Below, piece after piece: positions 16,854-25,443 of a DNA stretch of 64,000 nucleotides. A program made the position numbers and the translations under genes. Under the pieces are notes generated by a model. The model worked only from the letters and a program-made list of their open reading frames with translations. It had not been told where the DNA came from and did no database searches. Origin of the DNA: Deefgea piscis (lineage in GTDB: Bacteria > Pseudomonadota > Gammaproteobacteria > Burkholderiales > Chitinibacteraceae); NCBI RefSeq assembly GCF_013284055.1, contig NZ_CP054143.1, positions 310,001-374,000 on the forward strand, written 5' to 3'. The stretch's first letter is position 1. The number at the start of each line of letters is the position of its first letter.

Positions 16854-18866
16854 ATGAACCCTATGCCGATTAATTTACAATCCTTTCTAGTTCTGCTTGC
16901 TGCGGCCGTTATTACGGTTGTGCTCTGCCGCAAACTCAAGTTACCGGCCATGCTGGGTTATTTATTAGTCGGGATGTTAATTGGTCCGTATGCGCTGGGT
17001 TTTATTCAATCCAGTGATGAGGCCAGCCATTTAGCAGAATACGGCATTGTTTTTTTGATGTTTACCCTCGGGCTGGAATTTAACCTTGCCAAACTCAATG
17101 CCATGCGCCGGATTGTATTTGGCTTAGGCGCAGCGCAAGTCACTGCCGTTTTGGTCTGCACTGCGGCAGCAGTGCTCTTTGCTGGACTAGATTGGAAAGC
17201 GGGTTTAGTACTTGGCGGTGCCGCGGCCATGTCTTCCACCGCGATGGTTTCGAAATTACTCAGTGATCGCAGCGAGCTCAATGCGCCACACGGGCAAAAT
17301 GCAATTGGGATTTTATTATTCCAAGATTTAGCCGTTGTTCCTTTCCTCATCATCATCCCAGCCCTAAGCCTGCCCGATGGCAGCATCACCATCCCGTGGT
17401 TCAACTTCCAAGTTGACCAATTGCTGTTTTCGCTATTTTTAGCCGCAATTAAAATTGTTTTTGTCTTGGCAGTATTGCTCTCTCTAGGGCAAAAAATCAT
17501 GCGCCCTTGGTTTAACTTGGTCGCCAAACAGCATGCCAGCGAGCTATTTATGATCAATATTTTATTGGTCACGCTCGGTACGGCATGGCTGACAGAGCAA
17601 GCGGGGCTGTCACTGGCTTTAGGGGCTTTTTTAGCCGGCATGTTGATTGCTGAAACCGAGTATCGCTATCAAGTGGAGGACGATATTCGCCCTTTCCGCG
17701 ATTTATTACTCGGCTTATTTTTCGTCACCGTGGGGATGAATTTAAACTTCAGCATTTTGATTTCAGAATGGGGCCTCGTACTGACCAGTTTATTGCTATT
17801 AGGTCCCATTAAAATCGCCATTATTGCCGGTTTAGCGCGGCTTTTTGGCAATACCGCAGGCACTTCATTGCGAACTGGATTTGCACTCGGTCAAGGGGGG
17901 GAGTTTGCTTTTGTTTTACTGGCCCTCACCGCCCAAGGCGGCCTAGTGCCTAGCAATGTGCTACAAGCGACAACCGCTGGCGTTATTTTGTCGATGCTCA
18001 TTACCCCGTTTTTAATCCAGCATTCAGACAAACTAGTACTGCGCCTAGCCAGTTCTGAATGGATGAATCTCGCCGCCAATTTGCACAATATTGCCGTGCG
18101 TAGTATGGCTGCCAATGGTCATGTTATTTTGTGTGGCTTTGGCCGTAGCGGCCAATCTTTAGCGCGTATTTTGACGCAAGAAGACATCCACTTTTTCGCC
18201 CTTGACTTAGATCCAGAAAAGGTGCGTGAAGCCGCTGCTGCGGGTGAATCGGTGGTTTTTGGTGACGCCGCCAAACGCGAAGTATTACTCGCCGCCGGTC
18301 TGATGCGTGCACGCGCCATCATTGTGACCTATGCCGATACGCACTCTGCAATGAAAATTCTTGAGTTAGCGCATCAAATTCGCCCAGAAATCCCTGTCAT
18401 TGTGCGCACGCAAGACGATAGCGATATTGATTTACTTAAAAATGCCGGTGCCGCCGAAGTCGTTGCCGAAATCATGGAAGGCAGTTTGATGCTGGCATCG
18501 CACACCATGATGCTCTTGGGGGTGCCACTCAATAAAGTGATTCGCCGAATTCGTGAAGTTCGTGAAGCACGCTACCAATTGATTCGCGGGTTTTATCGTG
18601 GTCTCAATGAAGATGCCGATGAAGGTGATCGTAGCTATCCACGGCTACACACCTTGCAACTCACACAAAATGCGCACGCCATTGGCTACACCATTGGCGA
18701 ACTCAAACTCGAACAATTTCAAGTCGAAATTCGCAGTATTCGCCGCCGCAACATGCCACCGATTCAACCGGATGCGAATTTCCAGCTCAATAATGGCGAT
18801 GTACTGGTACTGCTTGGGGAACAAGACAATTTGGCTGCCGCCGAGATGCTGCTGTTGCAAGGATAA
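16854..18866 (+). CDS. CPA2 family monovalent cation:proton antiporter (KefB/YbaL-like)
   Basis: A 670-residue inner membrane antiporter, probably K+/H+ exchange. Residues 5-395 hold about 13 membrane helices with the Na_H_Exchanger signature; a TrkA-N (RCK) Rossmann domain begins at about 420 (ILCGFGRSGQSLARIL) and binds a nucleotide; a TrkA-C domain ends the protein (LNNGDVLVLLGEQDN). KefC-type regulation by glutathione is possible but not shown. A second ATG at 16863 is an equal candidate start. It sits divergently beside kdsD, a common arrangement in betaproteobacteria. Confidence 0.9.
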   Translation: MNPMPINLQSFLVLLAAAVITVVLCRKLKLPAMLGYLLVGMLIGPYALGFIQSSDEASHLAEYGIVFLMFTLGLEFNLAKLNAMRRIVFGLGAAQVTAVLVCTAAAVLFAGLDWKAGLVLGGAAAMSSTAMVSKLLSDRSELNAPHGQNAIGILLFQDLAVVPFLIIIPALSLPDGSITIPWFNFQVDQLLFSLFLAAIKIVFVLAVLLSLGQKIMRPWFNLVAKQHASELFMINILLVTLGTAWLTEQAGLSLALGAFLAGMLIAETEYRYQVEDDIRPFRDLLLGLFFVTVGMNLNFSILISEWGLVLTSLLLLGPIKIAIIAGLARLFGNTAGTSLRTGFALGQGGEFAFVLLALTAQGGLVPSNVLQATTAGVILSMLITPFLIQHSDKLVLRLASSEWMNLAANLHNIAVRSMAANGHVILCGFGRSGQSLARILTQEDIHFFALDLDPEKVREAAAAGESVVFGDAAKREVLLAAGLMRARAIIVTYADTHSAMKILELAHQIRPEIPVIVRTQDDSDIDLLKNAGAAEVVAEIMEGSLMLASHTMMLLGVPLNKVIRRIREVREARYQLIRGFYRGLNEDADEGDRSYPRLHTLQLTQNAHAIGYTIGELKLEQFQVEIRSIRRRNMPPIQPDANFQLNNGDVLVLLGEQDNLAAAEMLLLQG

Positions 18867-18938
18867 GACAACACAAATAGGCCAAAACAACCTCACCCCG
18901 CAAAAGAGCATCACTTACAATGACGTCGTCAGCGTAAG

Positions 18939-18979
18939 CCATAAAAAAAGCACCACGTCGAGCGGTGCTTTTTTTATGG
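18939..18979. terminator. Bidirectional terminator
   Basis: A perfect 16-bp stem, CCATA7GCACC (18939-18954) against GGTGCT7ATGG (18964-18979), with a 9-base loop and T-runs in both directions. It separates the convergent antiporter and protease genes. Confidence 0.92.
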
Positions 18980-18989
18980 GTCAATACAA

Positions 18990-20123
18990 TCAGCGGCGAC
19001 TAAATTTAGGCCGCATACCAATTTCGGCATTTAAAGTTAAGGGCTCGCCCTGGCGTATAACGGTAATCGGCGTTGCTTGCTCAGGCGGCAATGCGGCGAT
19101 TAAATTCAACATTTGTGCTGAATTGGTCACTTCTTTACCATCAATATTAAGCAAAACATCCCCTGGACGAATTCCAGCCGCGGCGGCTGGACCATTACGA
19201 ACGACCCCTGCAATTAAAGCCCCTTTGCTCGAATCAAGTTTAAGCGACGCGGCCAAATCAGGCGTCACATCTTGCACCTCAATCCCTAACCAACCACGAG
19301 TAACACTACCATCTTTAATAATGGCATCCATCACCTGCTTCACAATATTGGCTGGAATCGCAAAACCAATCCCTAATGAGCCACCAGTTTTAGAGAAAAT
19401 GGCGGTGTTAATCCCCAGTAAATTGCCATGCACATCCACCAAAGCCCCACCCGAATTACCGGGATTAATTGCGGCATCGGTTTGAATGAAGTTTTCAAAG
19501 GTGTTAATTCCCAATTCACTACGGCCTAAAGCAGAAATAATGCCCATCGTCACCGTTTGACCAACCCCAAATGGATTACCAATGGCCAGCACAACATCGC
19601 CAATTTCGGCTTGATCGACATTAGCAAAATCAATGGCAGACAATTGGTCCAAATCGATTTTAATCACCGCCAAATCAGTCTCAGGATCACTGCCAATTAA
19701 TTTAGCGCTCGCAGTGCGACCATCAGCCAATGCCACTTCGATTTCTGCGGCCGATTCCACCACATGGTTATTGGTCACAATATAACCTTGCGGCGAGACT
19801 AAAACCCCTGAACCCAAACTCGATGCTTTGGTGCCGTCTTCACCGTCACGCTCACCAAAAAAGCGTTTTAGTACTGGATCATTAAATAAGGCGCGTCGCC
19901 CTGATTTGACTTCCTTGGAGGTGTAAATATTAACCACCGCCGCCTTAGCTCGCTTAGCAGCCCCACGATAAGAAAGCTCACTCGAAACTGGCGCTTGAGC
20001 AGGCACCTCTTTCACCGTCACCACCGCTGGTGGCGCTGGCGGTGGGCTTAATACCGAAAACAAAAACCAGATGGCTAAACCGATCGTGGTCGTTTGTGCG
20101 AAAATCAACCAAAGTTTTTTCAT
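18990..20123 (-). CDS. Membrane-anchored trypsin-like serine protease, DegS/AlgW type
   Basis: HtrA-family protease of 377 residues with an uncleaved N-terminal anchor (WLIFAQTTTIGLAIWFLFSV), the catalytic triad His in TNNHVV, Asp in DPETDLAVIKID and Ser in GNSGGAL, and one C-terminal PDZ domain (about 275-370). One PDZ plus an anchor is the DegS/AlgW architecture, which cleaves the anti-sigma factor RseA in envelope stress; DegP/DegQ carry two. No rpoE-rseA genes are in the window, so that role is inferred from architecture. The start codon is only 16 bases from that of the divergent Nif3-like gene. Confidence 0.9.
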   Translation of the reverse strand: MKKLWLIFAQTTTIGLAIWFLFSVLSPPPAPPAVVTVKEVPAQAPVSSELSYRGAAKRAKAAVVNIYTSKEVKSGRRALFNDPVLKRFFGERDGEDGTKASSLGSGVLVSPQGYIVTNNHVVESAAEIEVALADGRTASAKLIGSDPETDLAVIKIDLDQLSAIDFANVDQAEIGDVVLAIGNPFGVGQTVTMGIISALGRSELGINTFENFIQTDAAINPGNSGGALVDVHGNLLGINTAIFSKTGGSLGIGFAIPANIVKQVMDAIIKDGSVTRGWLGIEVQDVTPDLAASLKLDSSKGALIAGVVRNGPAAAAGIRPGDVLLNIDGKEVTNSAQMLNLIAALPPEQATPITVIRQGEPLTLNAEIGMRPKFSRR

Positions 20124-20139
20124 ATCTCGTAGATCTTTT

Positions 20140-20892
20140 ATGCCTATACAACGTCAAGAATTAGAAGCTTACCTTGCCCAACTATTGTCTGTTGCGCAAT
20201 TTAAGGATTATGCACCCAATGGACTGCAAGTCGAAGGCCGCAATCAAATTCAGCATATCGTCACTGGCGTAACCGCATCGCAAGCGCTCATTGATGCGGC
20301 CATCGCACTCAATGCCGATGCGCTGCTCGTGCATCATGGATTTTTTTGGAAAAGCGAAGCCTTACCCATTGTACGCACTAAAAAACAGCGCATTGCCGCC
20401 TTACTTGGCGCCGACCTCAACTTATTCGGCTACCATTTGCCCTTAGATGCCCATCCCGAACTCGGAAATAACGCTCAGTTAGCCAAACAGCTGGGTCTTA
20501 TACCCACAGGGCGCTGCGGTGATCAAAATTTAGTTTGGCTCGGCGAATTACCCGTACCGATGTCTTTTGATACTTTTACGCGACACATTGCCGTTACCTT
20601 AAATCGTCAACCACTCAGCATTGGTCCTGCCGATCAAATCGTGCGTCAAGTTGCTTGGTGCACCGGAGGCGCACAAGGTTATTTCCACGATGTCGCCAAC
20701 TTGGATGTAGATTGCTTCATCACCGGAGAAGCCTCTGAGTTTGTAACTCACCTTGCCAAAGAAAGCGGCGTCGGTTTTATTGCGGCAGGCCATCACGCAA
20801 CAGAACGTTACGGCATCGCGGCGCTAGGACAACACTTAGCACAGCACTTTGGACTACAACACACCCATCTTGATTTGGATAACCCAGTATGA
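20140..20892 (+). CDS. Nif3-like dinuclear metal centre protein (YbgI family)
   Basis: Conserved protein of unknown cellular role; relatives bind two metal ions and include a GTP cyclohydrolase I type 2 annotation that is not well supported. Metal ligands are visible in LLVHHGFFWK (about 67-76) and the C-terminal GHHATERYG. The ATG at 20140 (MPIQRQELEAYL) matches the family start; the open frame continues upstream into the protease gene on the other strand. Length 250 residues is normal. Overlaps the next gene by ATGA. Confidence 0.88.
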   Translation: MPIQRQELEAYLAQLLSVAQFKDYAPNGLQVEGRNQIQHIVTGVTASQALIDAAIALNADALLVHHGFFWKSEALPIVRTKKQRIAALLGADLNLFGYHLPLDAHPELGNNAQLAKQLGLIPTGRCGDQNLVWLGELPVPMSFDTFTRHIAVTLNRQPLSIGPADQIVRQVAWCTGGAQGYFHDVANLDVDCFITGEASEFVTHLAKESGVGFIAAGHHATERYGIAALGQHLAQHFGLQHTHLDLDNPV

Positions 20893-21374
20893 AACTCGCT
20901 TACAACTTGCAAATTTGGCGTTCAATTCACACGCTAAGTATCTTACTGGTTGCGAGCATTATCAGTGCTTGCACCACAATTTCGCCTTCTGAACAAGCAA
21001 ATTCAAATACCAACAACACTTCATCTGTAAGCAAAAATCAGCCTAGCACCAGCATCATTATTCCATCGCGCAGCAGCAAAGCCATCCTCGAAGACATCAT
21101 TAAATATCGTACCGACAAGGGGATGAAAATCCGCAGCAGAGGCAATCAAAGAGTGGAAATGATGATGCCGATGAGCAATACCAGCATCCCTACTGAAGCC
21201 AGAATGCAATACATTCTGACTCAAACTGAACAAGGTTGGCGCGTCAATGTACGCGTTTTCCAAATCAGCAATCCTGGCAGCAAGCAAGAAACAGTGCAAG
21301 AAATCACCCAAGCTTTAGCCGACAAACTGGCTGAAGAATTAGCGCTTTATGCCAAAATCGCTACAAAACGCTGA
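20889..21374 (+). CDS. Putative lipoprotein of unknown function
   Basis: 161 residues. A hydrophobic signal ends in IISAC, so lipidation at about Cys28 is expected. A Ser/Asn/Thr-rich linker (residues 31-60) leads to a small mixed alpha/beta domain with MKIRSRGNQRVEMMMPM and a C-terminal helix. I do not recognise the domain. Overlap with the Nif3-like stop indicates co-transcription. A short inverted repeat follows the stop, but with too weak a T-run to call a terminator. Confidence 0.7.
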   Translation: MKLAYNLQIWRSIHTLSILLVASIISACTTISPSEQANSNTNNTSSVSKNQPSTSIIIPSRSSKAILEDIIKYRTDKGMKIRSRGNQRVEMMMPMSNTSIPTEARMQYILTQTEQGWRVNVRVFQISNPGSKQETVQEITQALADKLAEELALYAKIATKR

Positions 21375-21488
21375 CTTTTTGTAAAAATGCAGCGTCAGAC
21401 GAGTGAAGCTGCTTTAAGTTCCAAGCTTCTTTCAGGTAGAATTTACTACTTTAAAAGATATTGCGTTCAGTCAATCAGGGATTGGGTT

Positions 21489-22070
21489 ATGAGTGACCAA
21501 CAAGTAGATAATAGTAAAAGACGATTTTTGCTGATTGCGACCAGTGCTGCAGGTGGCGCAGCAGTCGCAGGGGTCGCAGCACCGTTTATTGCCAGCTTTT
21601 TCCCATCAGAACGGGCCAAAGCGGCAGGAGCATCGGTCGAAGTCGACATTAGCAAATTAGAGCCGGGACAAAAGATCACGATTGAATGGCGTGGCAAACC
21701 AGTTTGGGTGGTAAAACGCACCCCAGAGATGCTGGCACTCTTACCCAAAAATGATCCAAAATTGGCCGATCCGACGTCCATCGTCGATCACCAACCACAG
21801 TATTGCCATAATGCAACACGCTCGATCAAGCCAGAAATCTGGGTTGCGGTCGGCGTCTGTACGCATTTGGGCTGTTCACCCACTTTCCGTCCCGATCTGG
21901 CTCCGGCAGATCTTGGCGCGGATTGGGTCGGTGGTTTCTATTGCCCATGTCATGGTTCTAAGTTCGATCTGGCTGGCCGCGTATTCTTAGGAGTTCCTGC
22001 GCCAACTAACTTAATTATCCCAGAACACAAATACCTATCCGACACTCGCCTGTTGGTTGGTGAAGCTTAA
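21489..22070 (+). CDS. petA: Ubiquinol-cytochrome c reductase iron-sulfur (Rieske) subunit
   Basis: Carries the [2Fe-2S] centre that takes an electron from ubiquinol in complex bc1. Cluster ligands are in CTHLGC and CPCHGSKFD. The N-terminus (SKRRFLLIATSAAGG) has twin arginines and an uncleaved anchor, the typical Tat-dependent Rieske targeting. The ATG at 21489 gives the normal 193 residues; the frame open to 21387 has no family similarity. First gene of petABC. Confidence 0.95.
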   Translation: MSDQQVDNSKRRFLLIATSAAGGAAVAGVAAPFIASFFPSERAKAAGASVEVDISKLEPGQKITIEWRGKPVWVVKRTPEMLALLPKNDPKLADPTSIVDHQPQYCHNATRSIKPEIWVAVGVCTHLGCSPTFRPDLAPADLGADWVGGFYCPCHGSKFDLAGRVFLGVPAPTNLIIPEHKYLSDTRLLVGEA

Positions 22071-22084
22071 TAAAGGGAGAAGAC

Positions 22085-23359
22085 ATGAGCAAACTAGATC
22101 AAGTGCCCGAAAAAGTACTCGGCTGGGTTGATGAGCGTTTTCCGCTCACATCAACTTGGAAAGCCCATATTTCTGAGTACTACGCACCAAAAAACTTTAA
22201 CTTTTGGTACTTTTTTGGTTCATTAGCCATGATGGTTTTGGTTATCCAAATCGTCACCGGCATTTTCCTCACCATGAACTACAAACCGGATGGCAATTTA
22301 ATTCCGGGTACCAATATTTCTGTCGCCTTTGCATCGGTTGAATACATCATGCGTGATGTCGCTGGCGGCTGGGTGATTCGCTATATGCATTCAACCGGCG
22401 CATCGATGTTCTTCGTTGTCGTCTATCTGCATATGTTCCGTGGCCTGATTTATGGTTCATACCAAAAACCACGTGAATTGATCTGGATTTTCGGCACGAT
22501 GATTTTCTTGTGCCTGATGGCTGAAGCATTCTTGGGCTACTTATTGCCTTGGGGTCAAATGTCATTCTGGGGTGCTCAGGTTATTGTTAACTTGTTTGCA
22601 TCTGTACCAGTGATTGGGCCAGACTTGGCAGAATTGATTCGTGGTGACTTCGTGGTTTCTGATGCCACTTTGAACCGATTCTTTGCTTTGCACGTCATTG
22701 CAGTTCCTCTGGTTCTTCTTGCCTTGGTTGTCGCTCACTTAGTCGCATTGCACGAAGTAGGTTCAAACAACCCAGACGGCATTGAAATCAAGAAAAACAA
22801 AGATCCTAAAACTGGTATTCCACTGGATGGCATTCCATTCCATCCTTACTACACAGTGAAAGACATTTTTGGTGTTTCTGTGTTCTTGGTGGTGTTTACT
22901 GCGATCTTGTTCTTCCAACCAGAGATGGGCGGTTTCTTCTTAGAGCACCCAAACTTTGACCCTGCAGATGCCTTGAAAACACCAGCACACATTGCGCCGG
23001 TATGGTACTTCACACCGTTCTACGCCATTTTGCGTGCTGTACCATCATTCTTTGGCATGCAAGTATGGGGCGTATTAGCAATGGGGGCGGCAACCTTAAT
23101 CATCGGTGCGCTACCTTGGCTTGATCGCTCACCGGTTAAATCAGTTCGCTACCGCGGCCCGATTTATAAAGCAGCATTAACCTTGTTTATTATTTCCTTC
23201 TTAGGACTGGGTTATCTGGGTACCCAAGCACCAACGGACATGGGCACGCTATTGTCACAAATACTGACGATAGTTTATTTCCTGTTCTTCATATTGATGC
23301 CTTGGTATACCAAGATCGATAAAACAAAACCGGTTCCTGACCGCGTAACAATGAGATAA
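22085..23359 (+). CDS. petB: Cytochrome b of the bc1 complex
   Basis: Core membrane subunit with two b hemes and both quinone sites, 424 residues. Eight membrane helices and paired heme histidines are evident (for example RYMHSTGASMFF and RFFALHVIAVPLVLLALVVAHL). The Qo motif that is PEWY in mitochondria reads PVWY here, within APVWYFTPFYAILRAVPS, a variant known from some proteobacteria. A GGGAGA ribosome site precedes the ATG. Second gene of petABC. Confidence 0.96.
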   Translation: MSKLDQVPEKVLGWVDERFPLTSTWKAHISEYYAPKNFNFWYFFGSLAMMVLVIQIVTGIFLTMNYKPDGNLIPGTNISVAFASVEYIMRDVAGGWVIRYMHSTGASMFFVVVYLHMFRGLIYGSYQKPRELIWIFGTMIFLCLMAEAFLGYLLPWGQMSFWGAQVIVNLFASVPVIGPDLAELIRGDFVVSDATLNRFFALHVIAVPLVLLALVVAHLVALHEVGSNNPDGIEIKKNKDPKTGIPLDGIPFHPYYTVKDIFGVSVFLVVFTAILFFQPEMGGFFLEHPNFDPADALKTPAHIAPVWYFTPFYAILRAVPSFFGMQVWGVLAMGAATLIIGALPWLDRSPVKSVRYRGPIYKAALTLFIISFLGLGYLGTQAPTDMGTLLSQILTIVYFLFFILMPWYTKIDKTKPVPDRVTMR

Positions 23360-23369
23360 GGCGGGGAGC

Positions 23370-24128
23370 ATGAAAAAAATTATTAATCATTTACTGTTTG
23401 CCTTACTTGCGGCAGTTTCAATCAATAGCCAAGCAGCAGGTGGTGCTGTTGCACTAGACAAAGCGCCGATTGACTTGCGTAATGCCGAAAGCTTGCAACG
23501 TGGTGCACAAACTTTTGTTAACTACTGTTTAAGCTGCCATGGCGCCGTAGCAATGCGCTATAACCGCCTCGAAGACATTGGCTTAAGCAAAGAGCAGATC
23601 GAAAAAAATCTGATGTTCACCACTGACAAAATTGGTAACCCAATGAAAGTGGCGATGGATGCCAAAGAAGGCAAAGCTTGGTTCGGTGCCACACCGCCAG
23701 ACCTGTCTTTGATTGCGCGTTCACGTGGCTCTGATTGGCTGTATACCTATTTACGTGGCTTTTACCGTGATGACACCCGCCCTACCGGCTGGAATAACAC
23801 GGTATTTGATAAAGTCGGCATGCCAAACGTACTTTGGCAATTGCAAGGTCAGCAAATTCTTGAAGTCAAAAAAGAAGGTGCGCATGAAGTTCATACACTC
23901 AAGCTGGCCCAGCCAGGTCTCTTAACCCGAGGCACTGAAAGTGGCGGCTATGACAACAAAGAATTTGACCAGCGTGTTGGTGATTTGGTGAATTTCATGA
24001 CATATATGTCAGAACCTGCACAAGTTAAACGTGAACAAATCGGCTACGCGGTCGTGCTGTTCTTGCTATTTATCTTAGTGCCACTGACTTACTTGCTGAA
24101 AAAAGAGTATTGGAAAGACATTCACTAA
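23370..24128 (+). CDS. petC: Cytochrome c1
   Basis: Passes electrons from the Rieske centre to soluble cytochrome c. The signal peptide (MKKIINHLLFALLAAVSINSQA) is followed by the heme c site CLSCH at about residue 53, a Pro-rich PPDLSLIARSRG segment, and a C-terminal anchor (YAVVLFLLFILVPLTYLL). Length 252 residues. The start lies 11 bases after petB with GGGGAG ahead; a strong terminator follows. Confidence 0.95.
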   Translation: MKKIINHLLFALLAAVSINSQAAGGAVALDKAPIDLRNAESLQRGAQTFVNYCLSCHGAVAMRYNRLEDIGLSKEQIEKNLMFTTDKIGNPMKVAMDAKEGKAWFGATPPDLSLIARSRGSDWLYTYLRGFYRDDTRPTGWNNTVFDKVGMPNVLWQLQGQQILEVKKEGAHEVHTLKLAQPGLLTRGTESGGYDNKEFDQRVGDLVNFMTYMSEPAQVKREQIGYAVVLFLLFILVPLTYLLKKEYWKDIH

Positions 24129-24144
24129 GCAGATAAATCGATTT

Positions 24145-24170
24145 AAAGGGCGGACTAACCGCCCTTTTTT
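24145..24170 (+). terminator. Terminator of petABC
   Basis: AAAGGGCGG (24145-24153) pairs with CCGCCCTTT (24159-24167) with a 5-base loop and a T-run to 24170. Confidence 0.9.
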
Positions 24171-24277
24171 ATTGCCATTTATTTGTTTAATAACAAGCAC
24201 TTATGGCACTATACCTAGATATTGCGCTGCAAAAATAGTAAAATCCCATTCATTCTTAAAAGTTGATAGGCATCATC

Positions 24278-24883
24278 ATGATGAAATTATATTCTGGCAC
24301 CTCATGCCCATTTAGTCACCGCTGCCGCATTGTACTATTTGAAAAAGGAATGGATTTCGAGATTCTCGATGTCGATATCCACAGCAAGCCCGAAGATTTA
24401 GCCATCATGAACCCGTACAATGAAGTTCCGGTCTTAGTTGAGCGTGAACTGCAATTGTATGAATCAAACATTATCAATGAATATATTGATGAGCGTTTCC
24501 CACACCCACAATTAATGCCAGCAGATCCAGTAATGCGTGCTCGCGCTCGCTTGATGCTATTTAATTTGGAACGTGAATTATTTATTCACGTTAAAACGCT
24601 CGAAGACAGCAGCTCAACTAAAAAAGCACTTGAACTGGCTCGTGCCACGATTCGCGATAATTTAACGCAAATCGCACCACTGTTTACCAAGCAAAAATTC
24701 ATTTTGGGTGACGAATTCTCGATGCTCGACGTCGCGATCGCGCCGTTGCTATGGCGCTTTGAACACTATGGTATTGAAGTGACCAAAGGTTTAGCCCCAG
24801 TGATGAAATATGCTGAGCGTTTATTTAGCCGCGAAGCATTTATTGACTCATTAACGGCCAACGAAAAAGCAATGCGCAAGTAA
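24278..24883 (+). CDS. sspA: Stringent starvation protein A
   Basis: RNA polymerase-associated protein with a glutathione S-transferase fold, used in stationary-phase and acid-stress gene control. The thioredoxin-like domain begins MKLYSGTSCPFSHRCRIVLFEKG; the conserved FPHPQLMP carries the PHP surface motif important in E. coli SspA. I start at the first of two adjacent ATGs (24278); a TTG at 24263 is less likely. The petABC-sspA-sspB order is characteristic of betaproteobacteria. Confidence 0.93.
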   Translation: MMKLYSGTSCPFSHRCRIVLFEKGMDFEILDVDIHSKPEDLAIMNPYNEVPVLVERELQLYESNIINEYIDERFPHPQLMPADPVMRARARLMLFNLERELFIHVKTLEDSSSTKKALELARATIRDNLTQIAPLFTKQKFILGDEFSMLDVAIAPLLWRFEHYGIEVTKGLAPVMKYAERLFSREAFIDSLTANEKAMRK

Positions 24884-24943
24884 TGCTGTGAAGAGGTGTG
24901 AGGCGCAAGCCCCACCTCACACCCCATTCTCACGGAGAATCTT

Positions 24944-25366
24944 ATGCAAACTGTTTCAACCAAACCTTATCTATTACGCGCGATTCATGAATGGTGTACC
25001 GATCAAGGCTTTACACCTTATTTGGTGGTCGCTGTTCGCGGCAAAATGCAAGTGCCGATGGAATACGTTAAAAACGGCGAAATCGTCCTTAATATTAGCT
25101 ATAACGCTTGCCGCAATTTAGAGCTGGCCAATGACTTTATTCAATTCTCGGCCCGATTTAATGGCGTATCTCGCGATATCGCAATTCCTGTCGGCGCAGT
25201 GATTTCTATTTTCTCACGTGAAAATGGCGAAGGAATGGGCTTTGAATATGAAGGTGATTTTGCCGATGCCGACGGCGAACCAGAAAGTGCACCTGAATCA
25301 TCTGAAGAGCCCAAAGATCCGCCTCCTCGCCCAACGGGCAAGCCGCAATTACGCGTCGTAAAATAA
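24944..25366 (+). CDS. sspB: ClpXP protease specificity-enhancing factor SspB
   Basis: Adaptor that tethers ssrA-tagged proteins to ClpXP. An N-terminal substrate-binding beta domain (residues 5-105, containing YLVVAVRGKMQVP) is followed by an acidic, Pro-rich flexible tail and the ClpX-binding end PQLRVVK, the standard XB motif. GGAG precedes the ATG. A bidirectional terminator follows. Confidence 0.95.
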   Translation: MQTVSTKPYLLRAIHEWCTDQGFTPYLVVAVRGKMQVPMEYVKNGEIVLNISYNACRNLELANDFIQFSARFNGVSRDIAIPVGAVISIFSRENGEGMGFEYEGDFADADGEPESAPESSEEPKDPPPRPTGKPQLRVVK

Positions 25367-25394
25367 GTTACTGTTCAGATAATAAAAGCTCAGA

Positions 25395-25429
25395 CAATAA
25401 AAAAGACCCTTCACGGGTCTTTTTTATTG
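25395..25429. terminator. Bidirectional terminator
   Basis: Perfect 15-bp stem, CAATA6GACCC (25395-25409) against GGGTCT6ATTG (25415-25429), with a 5-base loop. It serves the convergent sspB and rsmB-like genes. Confidence 0.93.
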
Positions 25430-25443
25430 GGTAACAGCAATGC

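Noticed and set aside
18598-19485. Open frame of 295 codons on the plus strand
   Set aside because: It runs through the antiporter 3' end, a strong bidirectional terminator and the antisense of the DegS-like protease; its product resembles no family and has antisense-type composition.
24169-24215. Possible further 47-bp element ending in ATACC at 24211-24215
   Set aside because: The required left end reads TTATT and overlaps the petABC terminator tail; the YTAG position is TTAT. Too little is conserved.
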